In this document: positions 36,299-44,483 of the stretch, in pieces | Numbering within the stretch: position 1 is the stretch's first letter | Layout: every line of letters begins with the position of its first letter | From: Gaoshiqia sediminis | Lineage (GTDB): Bacteria; Bacteroidota; Bacteroidia; Bacteroidales; Prolixibacteraceae | Length of the DNA stretch: 64,000 nucleotides | Assembly (NCBI RefSeq): GCF_025907915.1 | Contig: NZ_JAPAAF010000004.1 | Span: forward strand, 1-64,000 | Direction of reading: 5' to 3' | The notes under the pieces: model-generated | Database searches by the model: none | What the model saw: only the letters and a program-made list of their open reading frames with translations | Told to the model about the DNA's origin: nothing | Program-made: the position numbers and the translations under genes

Positions 36299-38251
36299 AT
36301 GGTTTCGGTTGATCAGTTAGTGGTTAGTTTTGGAGGTTTCGACCTGTTTAAGGGGATTTCATTTTTAATTACGCCCAAGGATCGCATTGGTCTGGTGGGC
36401 AAAAATGGGGCAGGAAAATCAACCTTGCTGAAGATTCTGGCTGGACAGCAATTGCCCTCCGAAGGTTCAGTCGCGCTTCCCAAAGATGTGCGGATTGGTT
36501 ACTTGCCTCAGCATATGGTGCTTTCGAATACCAAAACGGTTTTTGAAGAAACGCGCAAAGCTTTTGATGAAATCCTCGACCTGAAAAAGGAAATCGACCG
36601 GCTCAACCACGAAATTGCCACCCGTGAAGATTATGAATCGGACGGATACATGCAGCTGATCAACCGGGTGACGGAGCTGAATGACCGCTACCACCTGATT
36701 GGCGGCAGTAATTTTGAAGCTGAAATTGAACAGACCCTCAAAGGCCTTGGTTTCGAACGGAAGGATTTCACCCGGCAAACTTCCGAGTTTAGCGGTGGCT
36801 GGCGCATGCGCATCGAGCTGGCCAAAATCCTGCTGAAGAAGCCGGACATCTTTTTGCTGGATGAACCAACAAACCACCTGGACATTGAATCGATCCAGTG
36901 GCTGGAAGATTTCCTGAGTTCGTACAGCGGATCGGTTGTGCTGGTGTCGCACGACAAGGCCTTCCTCGATAATGTCACAAACCGCACGGTGGAAATTTCC
37001 TTGGGCCGAATTTATGACTACAAAGCCAATTATTCGCGTTATCTCGAACTTCGGAAAGAGCAAAAGGAAACCCAGCTGGCGGCCTTCCGCAATCAGCAAA
37101 AACTAATCGAAGAAACCGAGCAGTTTATTGAGCGGTTTCGCTATAAAGCCACTAAGGCCGTGCAGGTGCAGTCACGCGCCAAAATGCTGGACCGACTGGA
37201 TCGCATTGAGGTGGACGAAGACGACAATTCGAGACTAAACATCAAATTTCCGCCAGCCATCCGGTCGGGCACGGTGGTCGTGGATTGCAAGCACCTGTCG
37301 AAAAGCTACGGCAATTTGCTGGTGCTCGATGACATTCACCTGATTATTGAACGCGGCGATAAAGTGGCTTTTGTCGGTAAAAACGGCGAAGGAAAAACAA
37401 CGCTTGCCCGGGTGATTTTGAATGAATTGGAGTATTCGGGCGAAATGAAAATCGGCCATAATGTGAAGGTGGGCTACTTTGCCCAGAACCAGGCTCAGTT
37501 GCTCGACGAAAATCTCAGTGTGCTCGAAACCATCGATCAAATTGCCGTGGGAGATGTGCGCACAAAAATCCGCGATATTTTGGGTGCTTTCATGTTTTCG
37601 GGCGAGGATGTGGACAAAAAAGTGAAGGTGCTGTCGGGCGGCGAACGTACACGCCTGGCCATGATCCGGCTGATGTTGGAGCCGGTGAACTTTCTGGTGC
37701 TTGACGAACCCACCAATCACCTCGACATGCGTTCGAAAGAAATGTTGAAACAGGCGCTGGCCGAATATGACGGAACGGTGCTGGTGGTGTCGCACGACCG
37801 CGAATTCCTGGATGGCTTGGTGAAATGTGTGTACGAATTCAAAAATAAAAAGGTGAAACAGCATCTGGGCGGCATTTACGATTTTCTGCGAAAAAAGAAA
37901 ATGGAATCGCTGAAAGAATTGGAGCAGAAAAATAAACCGGCGGGCGGTGCATTCAAAGAAGAGAAGAAGGCCGTTGCCGACGAAAATAAGCTGAGCTACG
38001 AAGAGCGAAAGGAAATCAACAAGAACATTTCTCGGCTCGAAAAAAGTATTGAGCAATCGGAAACGGAGATTTCGCGGCTGGAAGATGAGATTGCCCGGAT
38101 GGACGAACTGCTGGCCGACCCGGCTTTACTCGGGGACCATTCGGTATTTGAGAAATACGAAACCCTGAAGGCCAACCTCGAAGAGGTGATGGCGCAATGG
38201 GAAAAACAAAACGAAGAGCACGAAGCACTCCTTCAACAAAAAACATGGTAA
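36299..38251 (+). CDS. ABC-F family ribosome-associated ATPase
   Basis: A 650-residue soluble protein with two ABC ATPase domains and no membrane segment. Domain 1: Walker A GKNGAGKST (about 38-46), signature FSGGWRMR, Walker B FLLDEPTNHLD. A linker of helices (P-site tRNA interaction motif region) follows with KQRSRAKML-like VQSRAKMLDRL. Domain 2: GKNGEGKTT, LSGGERTRL, LVLDEPTNHLD. The C-terminal 100 residues form a coiled coil. Relatives (Uup, YheS, EttA, antibiotic-protection factors) relieve stalled ribosomes; which subtype this is cannot be decided. rlmB follows after one base. Confidence 0.92.
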   Translation: MVSVDQLVVSFGGFDLFKGISFLITPKDRIGLVGKNGAGKSTLLKILAGQQLPSEGSVALPKDVRIGYLPQHMVLSNTKTVFEETRKAFDEILDLKKEIDRLNHEIATREDYESDGYMQLINRVTELNDRYHLIGGSNFEAEIEQTLKGLGFERKDFTRQTSEFSGGWRMRIELAKILLKKPDIFLLDEPTNHLDIESIQWLEDFLSSYSGSVVLVSHDKAFLDNVTNRTVEISLGRIYDYKANYSRYLELRKEQKETQLAAFRNQQKLIEETEQFIERFRYKATKAVQVQSRAKMLDRLDRIEVDEDDNSRLNIKFPPAIRSGTVVVDCKHLSKSYGNLLVLDDIHLIIERGDKVAFVGKNGEGKTTLARVILNELEYSGEMKIGHNVKVGYFAQNQAQLLDENLSVLETIDQIAVGDVRTKIRDILGAFMFSGEDVDKKVKVLSGGERTRLAMIRLMLEPVNFLVLDEPTNHLDMRSKEMLKQALAEYDGTVLVVSHDREFLDGLVKCVYEFKNKKVKQHLGGIYDFLRKKKMESLKELEQKNKPAGGAFKEEKKAVADENKLSYEERKEINKNISRLEKSIEQSETEISRLEDEIARMDELLADPALLGDHSVFEKYETLKANLEEVMAQWEKQNEEHEALLQQKTW

Positions 38252-38252
38252 A

Positions 38253-39014
38253 ATGAATCAAGGACAGAAAAAAAACGATGATCTTATTTTTGGTATTCGT
38301 GCTGTAATCGAAGCCATCAACTCCGGTAAAGAAATAGACAAAGTCCTGCTGAAAAGAGGGGAGGGCGGAGATTTATACAAGGAATTGTTTGATTTGATCC
38401 GCGAGCGCCAGGTGCCTTTTCAGTTTGTGCCCATTGAAAAAATTAACCGCATCACGCGCAAAAACCACCAGGGGGTGATTGCTTTCGTGTCGCCGGTGAC
38501 CTTCTACGATATTGAAAATTACTTGCCCACGCTTTTTGAGGAAGGCAAAAATCCGCTGATTCTGGTGCTCGACCAGGTGACCGATGTGCGTAACTTTGGT
38601 GCGATTGTGCGTACGGCTGAGTGTGCCGGGGTGGATGCTGTGCTGATTCCCGAAAAAGGGGCTGCCCGCATCAATGCCGATGCCGTGAAAACATCGGCAG
38701 GAGCGTTGCACTTGGTGCCGGTTTGCCGTGCCCGGGACTTGCGAAAAGCAGTACTTTATTTGCAGCAATCGGGTTTGAAATTGGTCGCCGCTACCGAGAA
38801 ATCGTCTGAAAATTACATCCTGAAAGATTATACCGGCCCGGTAGCTATTATGATGGGTTCGGAAGAATTCGGGATTGACCGCCAGCTACTGGATATGGCC
38901 GACGAACGGGTGCAAATTCCAATCCTGGGCAAAATTCAATCCCTGAATGTTTCCGTGGCAGCCGGCTTGCTGGTGTACGAAGTGGTCCGGCAGCGGGCAG
39001 CTGTTACAGATTGA
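38253..39014 (+). CDS. rlmB: 23S rRNA (guanosine-2'-O)-methyltransferase RlmB
   Basis: A 253-residue SPOUT (TrmH) methyltransferase of usual length. An N-terminal RNA-binding domain (FGIRAVIEAINSGKEIDKVLL) is followed by the knot motifs: VTDVRNFGAIVRTAECAG, IMMGSEEFGI and IPILGKIQSLNVSVAAG. It methylates the ribose of G2251 in 23S rRNA. The start is 1 bp after the ABC-F stop, so the two ribosome-related genes are an operon. The last 11 bp overlap the convergent lrp-like gene. Confidence 0.93.
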   Translation: MNQGQKKNDDLIFGIRAVIEAINSGKEIDKVLLKRGEGGDLYKELFDLIRERQVPFQFVPIEKINRITRKNHQGVIAFVSPVTFYDIENYLPTLFEEGKNPLILVLDQVTDVRNFGAIVRTAECAGVDAVLIPEKGAARINADAVKTSAGALHLVPVCRARDLRKAVLYLQQSGLKLVAATEKSSENYILKDYTGPVAIMMGSEEFGIDRQLLDMADERVQIPILGKIQSLNVSVAAGLLVYEVVRQRAAVTD

Positions 39015-39471
39015 TAGGCACCTGCCGTTTAAATGTTTCTTCCAGCGAAATAAAGGTTTCGGTGGAAGAAATGCCTGAAATTTTCTGAACTTTATCGCTC
39101 AGGATTTCTTTCAGGTGTTCGTTGTCGCGGGCATATACCTTCACAAAAATGGCATATTGCCCGGTGGTATAGTGGCATTCCACAATTTCGGGGATCTCCT
39201 GAAGCATTGCCGCAACATCCTCGTAAAAACCACCTTTTTCGAGAAAAATTCCGACATACGTACAGGTTTTGTAATCCACTTTCTTCGGATCAATGTGATA
39301 GCCTGACCCAGTGATTACGTTCATTTCAATCATCCGGTTTACCCGCTGGTGCACGGCAGCGCGCGAAACGCCAACCTCGGCCGCCACATCTTTGAATGGG
39401 ATGCGCGCGTTATGGGTGATGATGTTGAGAATGTGTAAGTCAGTTTGGTCCAGATTGTTTCGTAGTGTCAT
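39004..39471 (-). CDS. Lrp/AsnC-family transcriptional regulator
   Basis: A 155-residue regulator with an N-terminal winged helix-turn-helix (LDQTDLHILNIITHNARIPFKDVAAEVGVSRAAVHQRV; key part VGVSRAAVHQRVNRM) and a C-terminal RAM ligand-binding domain (GQYAIFVKVYA). Such proteins respond to amino acids. ATG 39471 (MTLRNNLD) is chosen: the frame opens upstream but that part is AT-rich and unlike the family. It is divergent from the ammonium transporter gene across 332 bp, so control of amt is plausible but not shown. Confidence 0.9.
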   Translation of the reverse strand: MTLRNNLDQTDLHILNIITHNARIPFKDVAAEVGVSRAAVHQRVNRMIEMNVITGSGYHIDPKKVDYKTCTYVGIFLEKGGFYEDVAAMLQEIPEIVECHYTTGQYAIFVKVYARDNEHLKEILSDKVQKISGISSTETFISLEETFKRQVPINL

Positions 39472-39803
39472 TTTTATTTCAGCCTTTAAAATAATATGAT
39501 CTAAAAGTAGATAAAATTTAGCAGATAGCGATAGAACGCTATTATAAATGAAACAATTGTGTTGCTGAAATCCGATTCTGCTTGTAATCTGCATGTTTTG
39601 AGGAGGATGATTTCCTGAAATAATCTGTCATTGTTAATGGATTGTTTTCTGAATGAATAAAAAAGTGACAAAATGAGGTTTATATTTTTATTTGTATTAA
39701 AAAAAGCTATTTTTGTGGATGTAATAGTGTCAAATTGATATTGGCTGAAGATATTTTTTTGACGTTCTCTTGTAATTGTAGGTAAATTAAATATTTTGAC
39801 ATT
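39472..39803. other. AT-rich divergent intergenic region
   Basis: 332 bp between the lrp-like gene and amt. It contains a TATTTTTG promoter element for amt at 39708-39715 and A/T runs. I see no gene or RNA structure. Confidence 0.5.
39708..39715 (+). promoter_or_regulatory. -7 promoter element for amt
   Basis: TATTTTTG matches TAnnTTTG; the start site would be near 39721, leaving a leader of about 80 bases. Confidence 0.4.
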
Positions 39804-41138
39804 ATGAAAAATGCTAATCTGAGTTGGCTTTTAATGCTATTACTCTTGATTGTCGTGAGCCTGGTCGGGGTATTAATGCCCAGCGATTTTGGTGGCTTGG
39901 ACGATCCGAACATTAATCCGGGTGATGTAGCCTGGATGTTAACGGCAACTGCTCTTGTGCTGTTGATGACTCCCGGACTTGCTTTTTTCTACGGGGGGAT
40001 GATTCATCCTAAAAACATTTTGTCCACCATGCTGCAAAGTTTTATTGCTATGGGCTTGGTGAGCGTTCTCTGGGTGGTGGTGGCCTTTAGCCTGGCTTTT
40101 GGCGATAGCGTTGGCCCGGAAGGCTTTGGCCTGTTTGGTAACCCGGCTACCTTCTTTCTGTTTAACGGCGTCAACGGTGCTACCAATCCCGATTTAAGTC
40201 CGACGATCCCACTGGCGCTTTTCGCCATGTTTCAGCTGAAATTTGCCATTATTACGCCTGCGCTGATTACCGGTTCGTTTGCCGGGCGGGTACGCTTCCG
40301 CTCGTACATGCTCTTTATGGTTTTGTTTACCTTATTTATTTACGCGCCATTGTGTCACTGGACCTGGCACCCGAACGGCTTTTTGCGTAACTGGGGCGTG
40401 CTCGATTTTGCAGGAGGTACCGTCGTACACATGTCGGCTGGTTTTGCAGCCTTGGCAGGCGCTATTTTCCTGGGAAAACGAAAAGATTTTGGAAAGGAGT
40501 TTAAACCGGCGAATATTCCATTTGTGCTGTTGGGGGCCGGAATGCTTTGGTTTGGCTGGTTTGGCTTTAACGCGGGTTCGGCCCTGGGCGCCAATTCGGT
40601 GGCCGCGCTGGCCCTGATGAACACCAATACGGCATCGGCCGCGGCCATGCTGGCCTACTTGTTCTTCGATATGGCCAAAGGGAAAAAGCCTTCCGGCATG
40701 GGAGCAGCAATTGGCTTGGTGGTTGGCTTGGTAGCCATTACTCCGGCTGCCGGTTTTGTAAATGTTGGCTCCAGTATTTTCATTGGGGTGGTAGCTGCCC
40801 TGATAAGTAATTATGCTATTGAGCTGCGTTCCAAAACCCGGCTCGACGACACGCTGGATGTATTTCCGGCGCATGGTATGGGCGGTATCGTGGGTATGTT
40901 GCTCACCGCTGTTTTTGCCCAGGAAGTAGGCCTTGTTTATGGCGAATTTACCACCTTCCTGTACCATTTACTGGCACTGGTATTGGTCAGTATCTTTGCC
41001 TTTGGAGGCTCGATGCTGATGTATAAGATTACCGACATGATTGTGCCCCTGCGGGTTTCTGCCCAGGCTGAAAAAATCGGTTTGGACATTAGCCAGCACA
41101 ACGAATCGTATGATTTTGAATATAAAAGCGACGAATAG
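39804..41138 (+). CDS. amt: Ammonium transporter Amt
   Basis: A 444-residue channel with an N-terminal signal-like segment and 11 membrane helices. The twin pore histidines are in GGTVVHMSAG and FPAHGMGGIVG, and PGLAFFYGGM and WFGFNAGSA are family signatures. It moves NH3/NH4+ into the cell. Unlike many amt genes it is not followed by glnK; the next 400 bp are non-coding. A terminator hairpin closes the transcript at 41170-41193. The divergent Lrp-like gene could regulate it. Confidence 0.95.
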   Translation: MKNANLSWLLMLLLLIVVSLVGVLMPSDFGGLDDPNINPGDVAWMLTATALVLLMTPGLAFFYGGMIHPKNILSTMLQSFIAMGLVSVLWVVVAFSLAFGDSVGPEGFGLFGNPATFFLFNGVNGATNPDLSPTIPLALFAMFQLKFAIITPALITGSFAGRVRFRSYMLFMVLFTLFIYAPLCHWTWHPNGFLRNWGVLDFAGGTVVHMSAGFAALAGAIFLGKRKDFGKEFKPANIPFVLLGAGMLWFGWFGFNAGSALGANSVAALALMNTNTASAAAMLAYLFFDMAKGKKPSGMGAAIGLVVGLVAITPAAGFVNVGSSIFIGVVAALISNYAIELRSKTRLDDTLDVFPAHGMGGIVGMLLTAVFAQEVGLVYGEFTTFLYHLLALVLVSIFAFGGSMLMYKITDMIVPLRVSAQAEKIGLDISQHNESYDFEYKSDE

Positions 41139-41167
41139 CTTTAACGTGGTCGCTCTTTTATATGCTC

Positions 41168-41200
41168 GAAACTCCCCTTGTCTCCGGGGAGTTTTTTTAT
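41168..41200 (+). terminator. Terminator after amt
   Basis: A perfect 8-bp stem AACTCCCC / GGGGAGTT, 8-base loop, followed by seven T. Confidence 0.85.
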
Positions 41201-41547
41201 GCCTTCTATTCACGGGGTGATTCTAAGTTGCCTTGTGAATTAGCGGCGTCAGAAAGTGTAAAAAGAATACCTGTTCGAAACCGCCCTTGCACCAATCGAA
41301 AGCTCCGCTGCACATGTAGCTGGTAGGTTTACATTGTTCGAAAGGAATTTTGCACGGATAGAAAACAACACTGCGCCGGTGGCTTGTAGAATTCAATATA
41401 TCGGAAGCCTTTCTGTGTCGATCGATCGTAAACTTGAATGGATCAACTGCTTCATTGCACCGATGGACAGTGATTTTGCACCAGTCGAAAGATTCTTTGC
41501 ATTGGTAGGCTGATCGATGTTTCCTTTGAAGAAGTTTTGGATAACCG
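41201..41547. other. Intergenic region holding the 21-bp repeat array
   Basis: 347 bp between the amt terminator and the end of mnmA. Apart from the array at 41266-41517 I see nothing in it. Confidence 0.6.
41266..41517. repeat. Degenerate 21-bp tandem repeat array, 12 units
   Basis: Units begin at 41266, 41287, 41308 and every 21 bp to 41497 without a single shift in phase. The best-kept units read TTGCACCARTCGAAAG plus five variable bases (41287, 41476); others keep T/CTGCAC at the start or TCGAAA at bases 10-15. In the plus frame this gives seven-residue units of the type L-H-x-S-K-x-x, but three units carry TAG at the fourth codon, so it is not a long open frame. The strict period with weak sequence identity points to an old minisatellite or the remains of a repeat-coding stretch. 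Confidence 0.75.
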
Positions 41548-42726
41548 TTAGGATATGGCCCCCGAACCGATCAGCTCATTGCCATTGTACCAGGCGGCAA
41601 ACTGTCCGGCGGTAATGCCGCGCTGTTCGTTTTCAAACAGGAGGTACATTCCTTCCTCATATTGGTACAAGGTAGCTTTCTCCAAGGGTTGTCGGTACCG
41701 GATACGGACATCATAGTCGCGCATTTCGCCAATGTTCATGGCCAGGTCGGGCCGGATCCAGTGAATCTCTTCCTTTGCAATAAAAAGTCCGGGGCGGTAT
41801 AATCCGGGATGCTCGGAACCCTCGCCCACATAAATGATGTTGCGGCTCACATCGGTGCCAATTACAAAAAGCGGTTCGGTATATCCGCCGATGTTTAGTC
41901 CTTTTCGCTGGCCAACCGTATAGAAATGGGCGCCGCGGTGCTCGCCGATTACTGTGCCGTTCCAAGGTTTGTAAGGGAAAGGGAAGCACAGTTTGCGAAA
42001 GTTTTCGGGCTTTTTTTCCACCTGCTTTTTCTTTTCCATGAAGGAGGCCGGTACTTCGATTACATTACCGGTTTTGGGTTCGAGCTGTTGTTGCAGAAAA
42101 GTGGGCAAATCGACTTTTCCCACAAAGCAAATGCCTTGCGAGTCTTTCCGGGTGGCCGTTGGCAGTTGCTGTTCGGTTGCAATTCGCCGGACTTCAGGCT
42201 TTTCCAAATGGCCAATGGGGAACAGAGCTTTGCTGAGTTGTTGCTGACTTAACTGGCACAGGAAATAGCTTTGGTCCTTGTTATTGTCGGCCCCCGCCAG
42301 GAGTTGAAATATTTTTTGCCCGTCTTTTTCAATTTCACTTTTTTGACAATAGTGTCCGGTGGCCACAAAGTCGGCGCCGTGTTTCAGGCATTCGTCCATG
42401 AAAATGTCGAACTTGATTTCGCGGTTGCAGAGCACATCGGGATTGGGGGTGCGTCCTTTACTGTATTCGTCGAACATGTAATCGACTACCCGTTTTTTAT
42501 AATGTTTGCTCAGGTCAACAATGTGGAACGGCATGTCCAGCTTTTTAGCAACCATTTCCGCAATCAGGGCGTCATCTTCCCAGGTACACTGGCCGGTAAG
42601 CGTACCGGTGCGGTCGTGCCAATTAATCATGAACAATGCAATTACATCGTACCCTTGCTGTTTCAGCAGGTAAGCTGCCACGCTTGAATCTACTCCACCT
42701 GATAATCCGATAACTACCCTTTTCAT
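41548..42726 (-). CDS. mnmA: tRNA 2-thiouridine(34) synthase MnmA
   Basis: A 392-residue ATP-dependent thiouridylase that puts sulfur on wobble U34 of tRNA Glu, Gln and Lys. The PP-loop is SGGVDSS (9-15). The catalytic cysteines are C100 (PDVLCNREIKF) and C200 (DSQGICFVG). It is about 30 residues longer than usual, through an insertion of Lys/Gln-rich sequence near 215-250. The start is set by MKRVVIGLSGG; a promoter (TTG-N20-TACTTTTG) lies directly upstream. MnmD, which acts on the same base, is encoded 3.6 kb away. Confidence 0.95.
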   Translation of the reverse strand: MKRVVIGLSGGVDSSVAAYLLKQQGYDVIALFMINWHDRTGTLTGQCTWEDDALIAEMVAKKLDMPFHIVDLSKHYKKRVVDYMFDEYSKGRTPNPDVLCNREIKFDIFMDECLKHGADFVATGHYCQKSEIEKDGQKIFQLLAGADNNKDQSYFLCQLSQQQLSKALFPIGHLEKPEVRRIATEQQLPTATRKDSQGICFVGKVDLPTFLQQQLEPKTGNVIEVPASFMEKKKQVEKKPENFRKLCFPFPYKPWNGTVIGEHRGAHFYTVGQRKGLNIGGYTEPLFVIGTDVSRNIIYVGEGSEHPGLYRPGLFIAKEEIHWIRPDLAMNIGEMRDYDVRIRYRQPLEKATLYQYEEGMYLLFENEQRGITAGQFAAWYNGNELIGSGAIS

Positions 42727-42746
42727 CTGTCGATTTTATTGAGCGA

Positions 42747-42777
42747 CAAAAGTAGGATGAAAATTGGAATCTGGCAA
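42747..42777 (-). promoter_or_regulatory. Promoter for mnmA
   Basis: On the minus strand TTG (42777-42775) and TACTTTTG (42754-42747) are spaced 20 bp, close to the Bacteroidota -33/-7 consensus. The predicted leader is about 15 bases. Confidence 0.55.
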
Positions 42778-42836
42778 TTTCTTCGGACGTCGGTTCCCGA
42801 GAATACGAACGAAGTGAAATATTGTCAATGATATCG

Positions 42837-42873
42837 AAAAAAACAAGGCCATCCCTGTCGGTGGAATGGCCCT
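42837..42873 (-). terminator. Terminator after the DUF6249 gene
   Basis: Read on the minus strand, GGCCATTCC pairs with GGGATGGCC, followed by TTGTTTTTTT. Confidence 0.65.
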
Positions 42874-42891
42874 CCTGTTTATTCTTAAAAA

Positions 42892-43227
42892 TCAGGGTTT
42901 TTCTCTGTTCGATTGTACCCAGTATCCGGCAATCAGCCCTAAACCGCCAAAGAGGAAGATCATCGACACATAGGCCGTCCCCTCCTCAAGGCCTGTGTAC
43001 AAATCGAGCACGTTGCCAAACAAAACGCCAAGCGCAATACCCATAAAAAACAGTCCCATTTTCAGGGTGAAGAAACTGCCTACCTGAGGTTTTGCTTTAA
43101 AAAGCGAGGGATCGGCCCCTTTCTCAATCAAGGCCATCCGTTCTTTGTTACGGGTGGTGAGGTACACATACAACATCGCAAAAACAAATGCGAAAAAACT
43201 TACCGGGATAATAATGTCTTCGTTCAT
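42892..43227 (-). CDS. DUF6249 family membrane protein
   Basis: A 111-residue inner-membrane protein with three hydrophobic segments (about 6-24, 55-73, 86-104). The stretch RNKERMALIEKGADPSLF between the first two is the family signature. DUF6249 proteins are common in Bacteroidota next to ECF sigma factor genes, as here: the sigma gene is divergent across 131 bp. The function is unknown; a link to envelope stress or to the sigma factor is inferred from position only. Confidence 0.82.
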   Translation of the reverse strand: MNEDIIIPVSFFAFVFAMLYVYLTTRNKERMALIEKGADPSLFKAKPQVGSFFTLKMGLFFMGIALGVLFGNVLDLYTGLEEGTAYVSMIFLFGGLGLIAGYWVQSNREKP

Positions 43228-43330
43228 GACTTTTATTTTTTAGTTTGTTATTGATTTCGAATTCGATCTTATGACGCTGGCTTGGCTGAACGGTTACAAA
43301 TTCTACGTGAAAATTTTTTTCGGTAAAGGG

Positions 43331-43358
43331 TGTAACCCGGACAGGCAATTCTCGTCCT
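43331..43358 (+). promoter_or_regulatory. ECF-type promoter in front of the sigma factor gene
   Basis: TGTAACCC (43331-43338) and CTCGTCC (43351-43357) are separated so that GTAAC and CGTC lie 16 bp apart, the layout of ECF sigma promoters. This suggests autoregulation. The start site would fall near 43364, only a few bases before ATG 43368. Confidence 0.6.
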
Positions 43359-43367
43359 ATGGTTAGC

Positions 43368-43943
43368 ATGGAGCAAAAGGATGACCATTATTATATTGAT
43401 CAGGTGCTGAATGGAAATGCGGCAGCCTACTCGTATCTGGTTGAAAAATATCAGGATATGGTATATGGCCTTGCTCTGAAAATGCTCCGAAATGCAGAAG
43501 ACGCTGAAGAATTGGCCCAGGATAGTTTTGTGAAGGCCTATCGTTCGTTGAGTTCGTATAAGCAAAAATCGAAGTTTTCGACCTGGCTGTACAGTATTAC
43601 TTACAACGGATGTATAACCATGCTCCGGAAGCGGAAAATGGAAATCCGGTCGCTGGACGAGCAGCACTTGACCGAGCAGGATGAAATTCGGATCTATGAT
43701 CAGCTGCAGGAAATAAACAAAGCCGAACTGGAAAAATATTTGCAGGAAGCGCTTTCGAAATTGCCCGAATTAGACCAGGTATTGGTTACTTTGTATTATT
43801 ATGAAGACCAAAAGGTGGAGGAAATTTGCCAGATTACCGGTTTGTCGGAGAGTAATGTGAAGGTGAAAATACACCGGGCCCGAAAGAAGATGTACGAACT
43901 GCTGAGCAGTTATTTTAAAGAAGAGATTTACAGTTTATTTTAA
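43368..43943 (+). CDS. ECF-type RNA polymerase sigma factor
   Basis: A 191-residue sigma-70 family protein with region 2 (VEKYQDMVYGLALKMLRNAEDAEELAQDSFVKAYRSL; core EDAEELAQDSFVKAYR) and region 4 (LPELDQVLVTLYYYEDQKVEEICQITGLSESNVKVKIHRARKKM; core GLSESNVKVKIHRARKK). I chose ATG 43368 (MEQKDD) rather than 43359, because the predicted ECF promoter puts the start site between them. The membrane protein encoded 45 bp downstream is a candidate anti-sigma factor. Confidence 0.93.
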   Translation: MEQKDDHYYIDQVLNGNAAAYSYLVEKYQDMVYGLALKMLRNAEDAEELAQDSFVKAYRSLSSYKQKSKFSTWLYSITYNGCITMLRKRKMEIRSLDEQHLTEQDEIRIYDQLQEINKAELEKYLQEALSKLPELDQVLVTLYYYEDQKVEEICQITGLSESNVKVKIHRARKKMYELLSSYFKEEIYSLF

Positions 43944-43988
43944 GGTCACGGACCTATTTGTTATTTATATAGAATAATACCAGCGGAG

Positions 43989-44405
43989 ATGGAAACACGT
44001 GATAAGCAATTCAGGGAGATTATGAAATCGTACCGGCCAGAAAAGGCCCCGGTTGATTTTACAAAAATGGTGATGGAAGAAGTGCACCGCCATCCGGTGC
44101 TGGGTGCTGCCTACGAACCGGTTTTTGGCAAGTGGTTTTTACGCTTGCTGGGTGCTTTGTTTGCAGCATTCATTGCTTATGCGTCTTTTTCAACGGCTCC
44201 CGGAAGTGCTGACGCAGAACCAAGCAGGATAAACTCCCTGTTTTCCGGTGTTCCTAAGCCCGATCTTACCGGGTTAAGTGCTGCTGGCGAAAATGTGGCC
44301 GGTTGGTTTGGCCAAGTTCCATCGGTTGTCTTTTTTGCACTTATTGCGGCAACTCTGTTGCTGGGCTTCGATTGGCTATTGCAGCGTCGCCATCAACGCA
44401 GTTAG
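43989..44405 (+). CDS. Membrane protein next to ECF sigma gene, possible anti-sigma factor
   Basis: A 138-residue protein with a cytoplasmic N-terminal helix pair (METRDKQFREIMKSYRPEKAPVDFTKMVMEEV), two membrane segments (about 46-64 and 110-128) and a small periplasmic loop. The layout, soluble N-terminus then membrane, and the position 45 bp behind the sigma gene suggest an anti-sigma or signalling partner, though no zinc-finger anti-sigma motif (HxxxCxxC) is present. The transcript ends at a strong hairpin. Confidence 0.7.
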   Translation: METRDKQFREIMKSYRPEKAPVDFTKMVMEEVHRHPVLGAAYEPVFGKWFLRLLGALFAAFIAYASFSTAPGSADAEPSRINSLFSGVPKPDLTGLSAAGENVAGWFGQVPSVVFFALIAATLLLGFDWLLQRRHQRS

Positions 44406-44410
44406 CCATA

Positions 44411-44450
44411 AAAGAAAAGAGCGGGAGTTAAAAACCCGCTCTTTTCTTTT
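44411..44450. terminator. Strong bidirectional terminator
   Basis: An 11-bp perfect stem AAAAGAGCGGG / CCCGCTCTTTT with a 9-base loop, followed by TCTTTT. It lies between convergent genes. Confidence 0.85.
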
Positions 44451-44483
44451 AGATCGCCACTTTGGCTAATATGTCTTCTACTT

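Noticed and set aside
39595-39803. Riboswitch or small RNA upstream of amt
   Set aside because: The region is AT-rich without stable stems or a conserved motif that I recognise.
41287-41510. Coding sequence for a heptapeptide repeat protein
   Set aside because: The frame has TAG codons in three units (41317, 41359, 41506) and no start or signal; at most a remnant.
41266-41517. CRISPR array
   Set aside because: Unit length of 21 bp without conserved repeats and unique spacers, and no cas genes; it is a degenerate tandem repeat.
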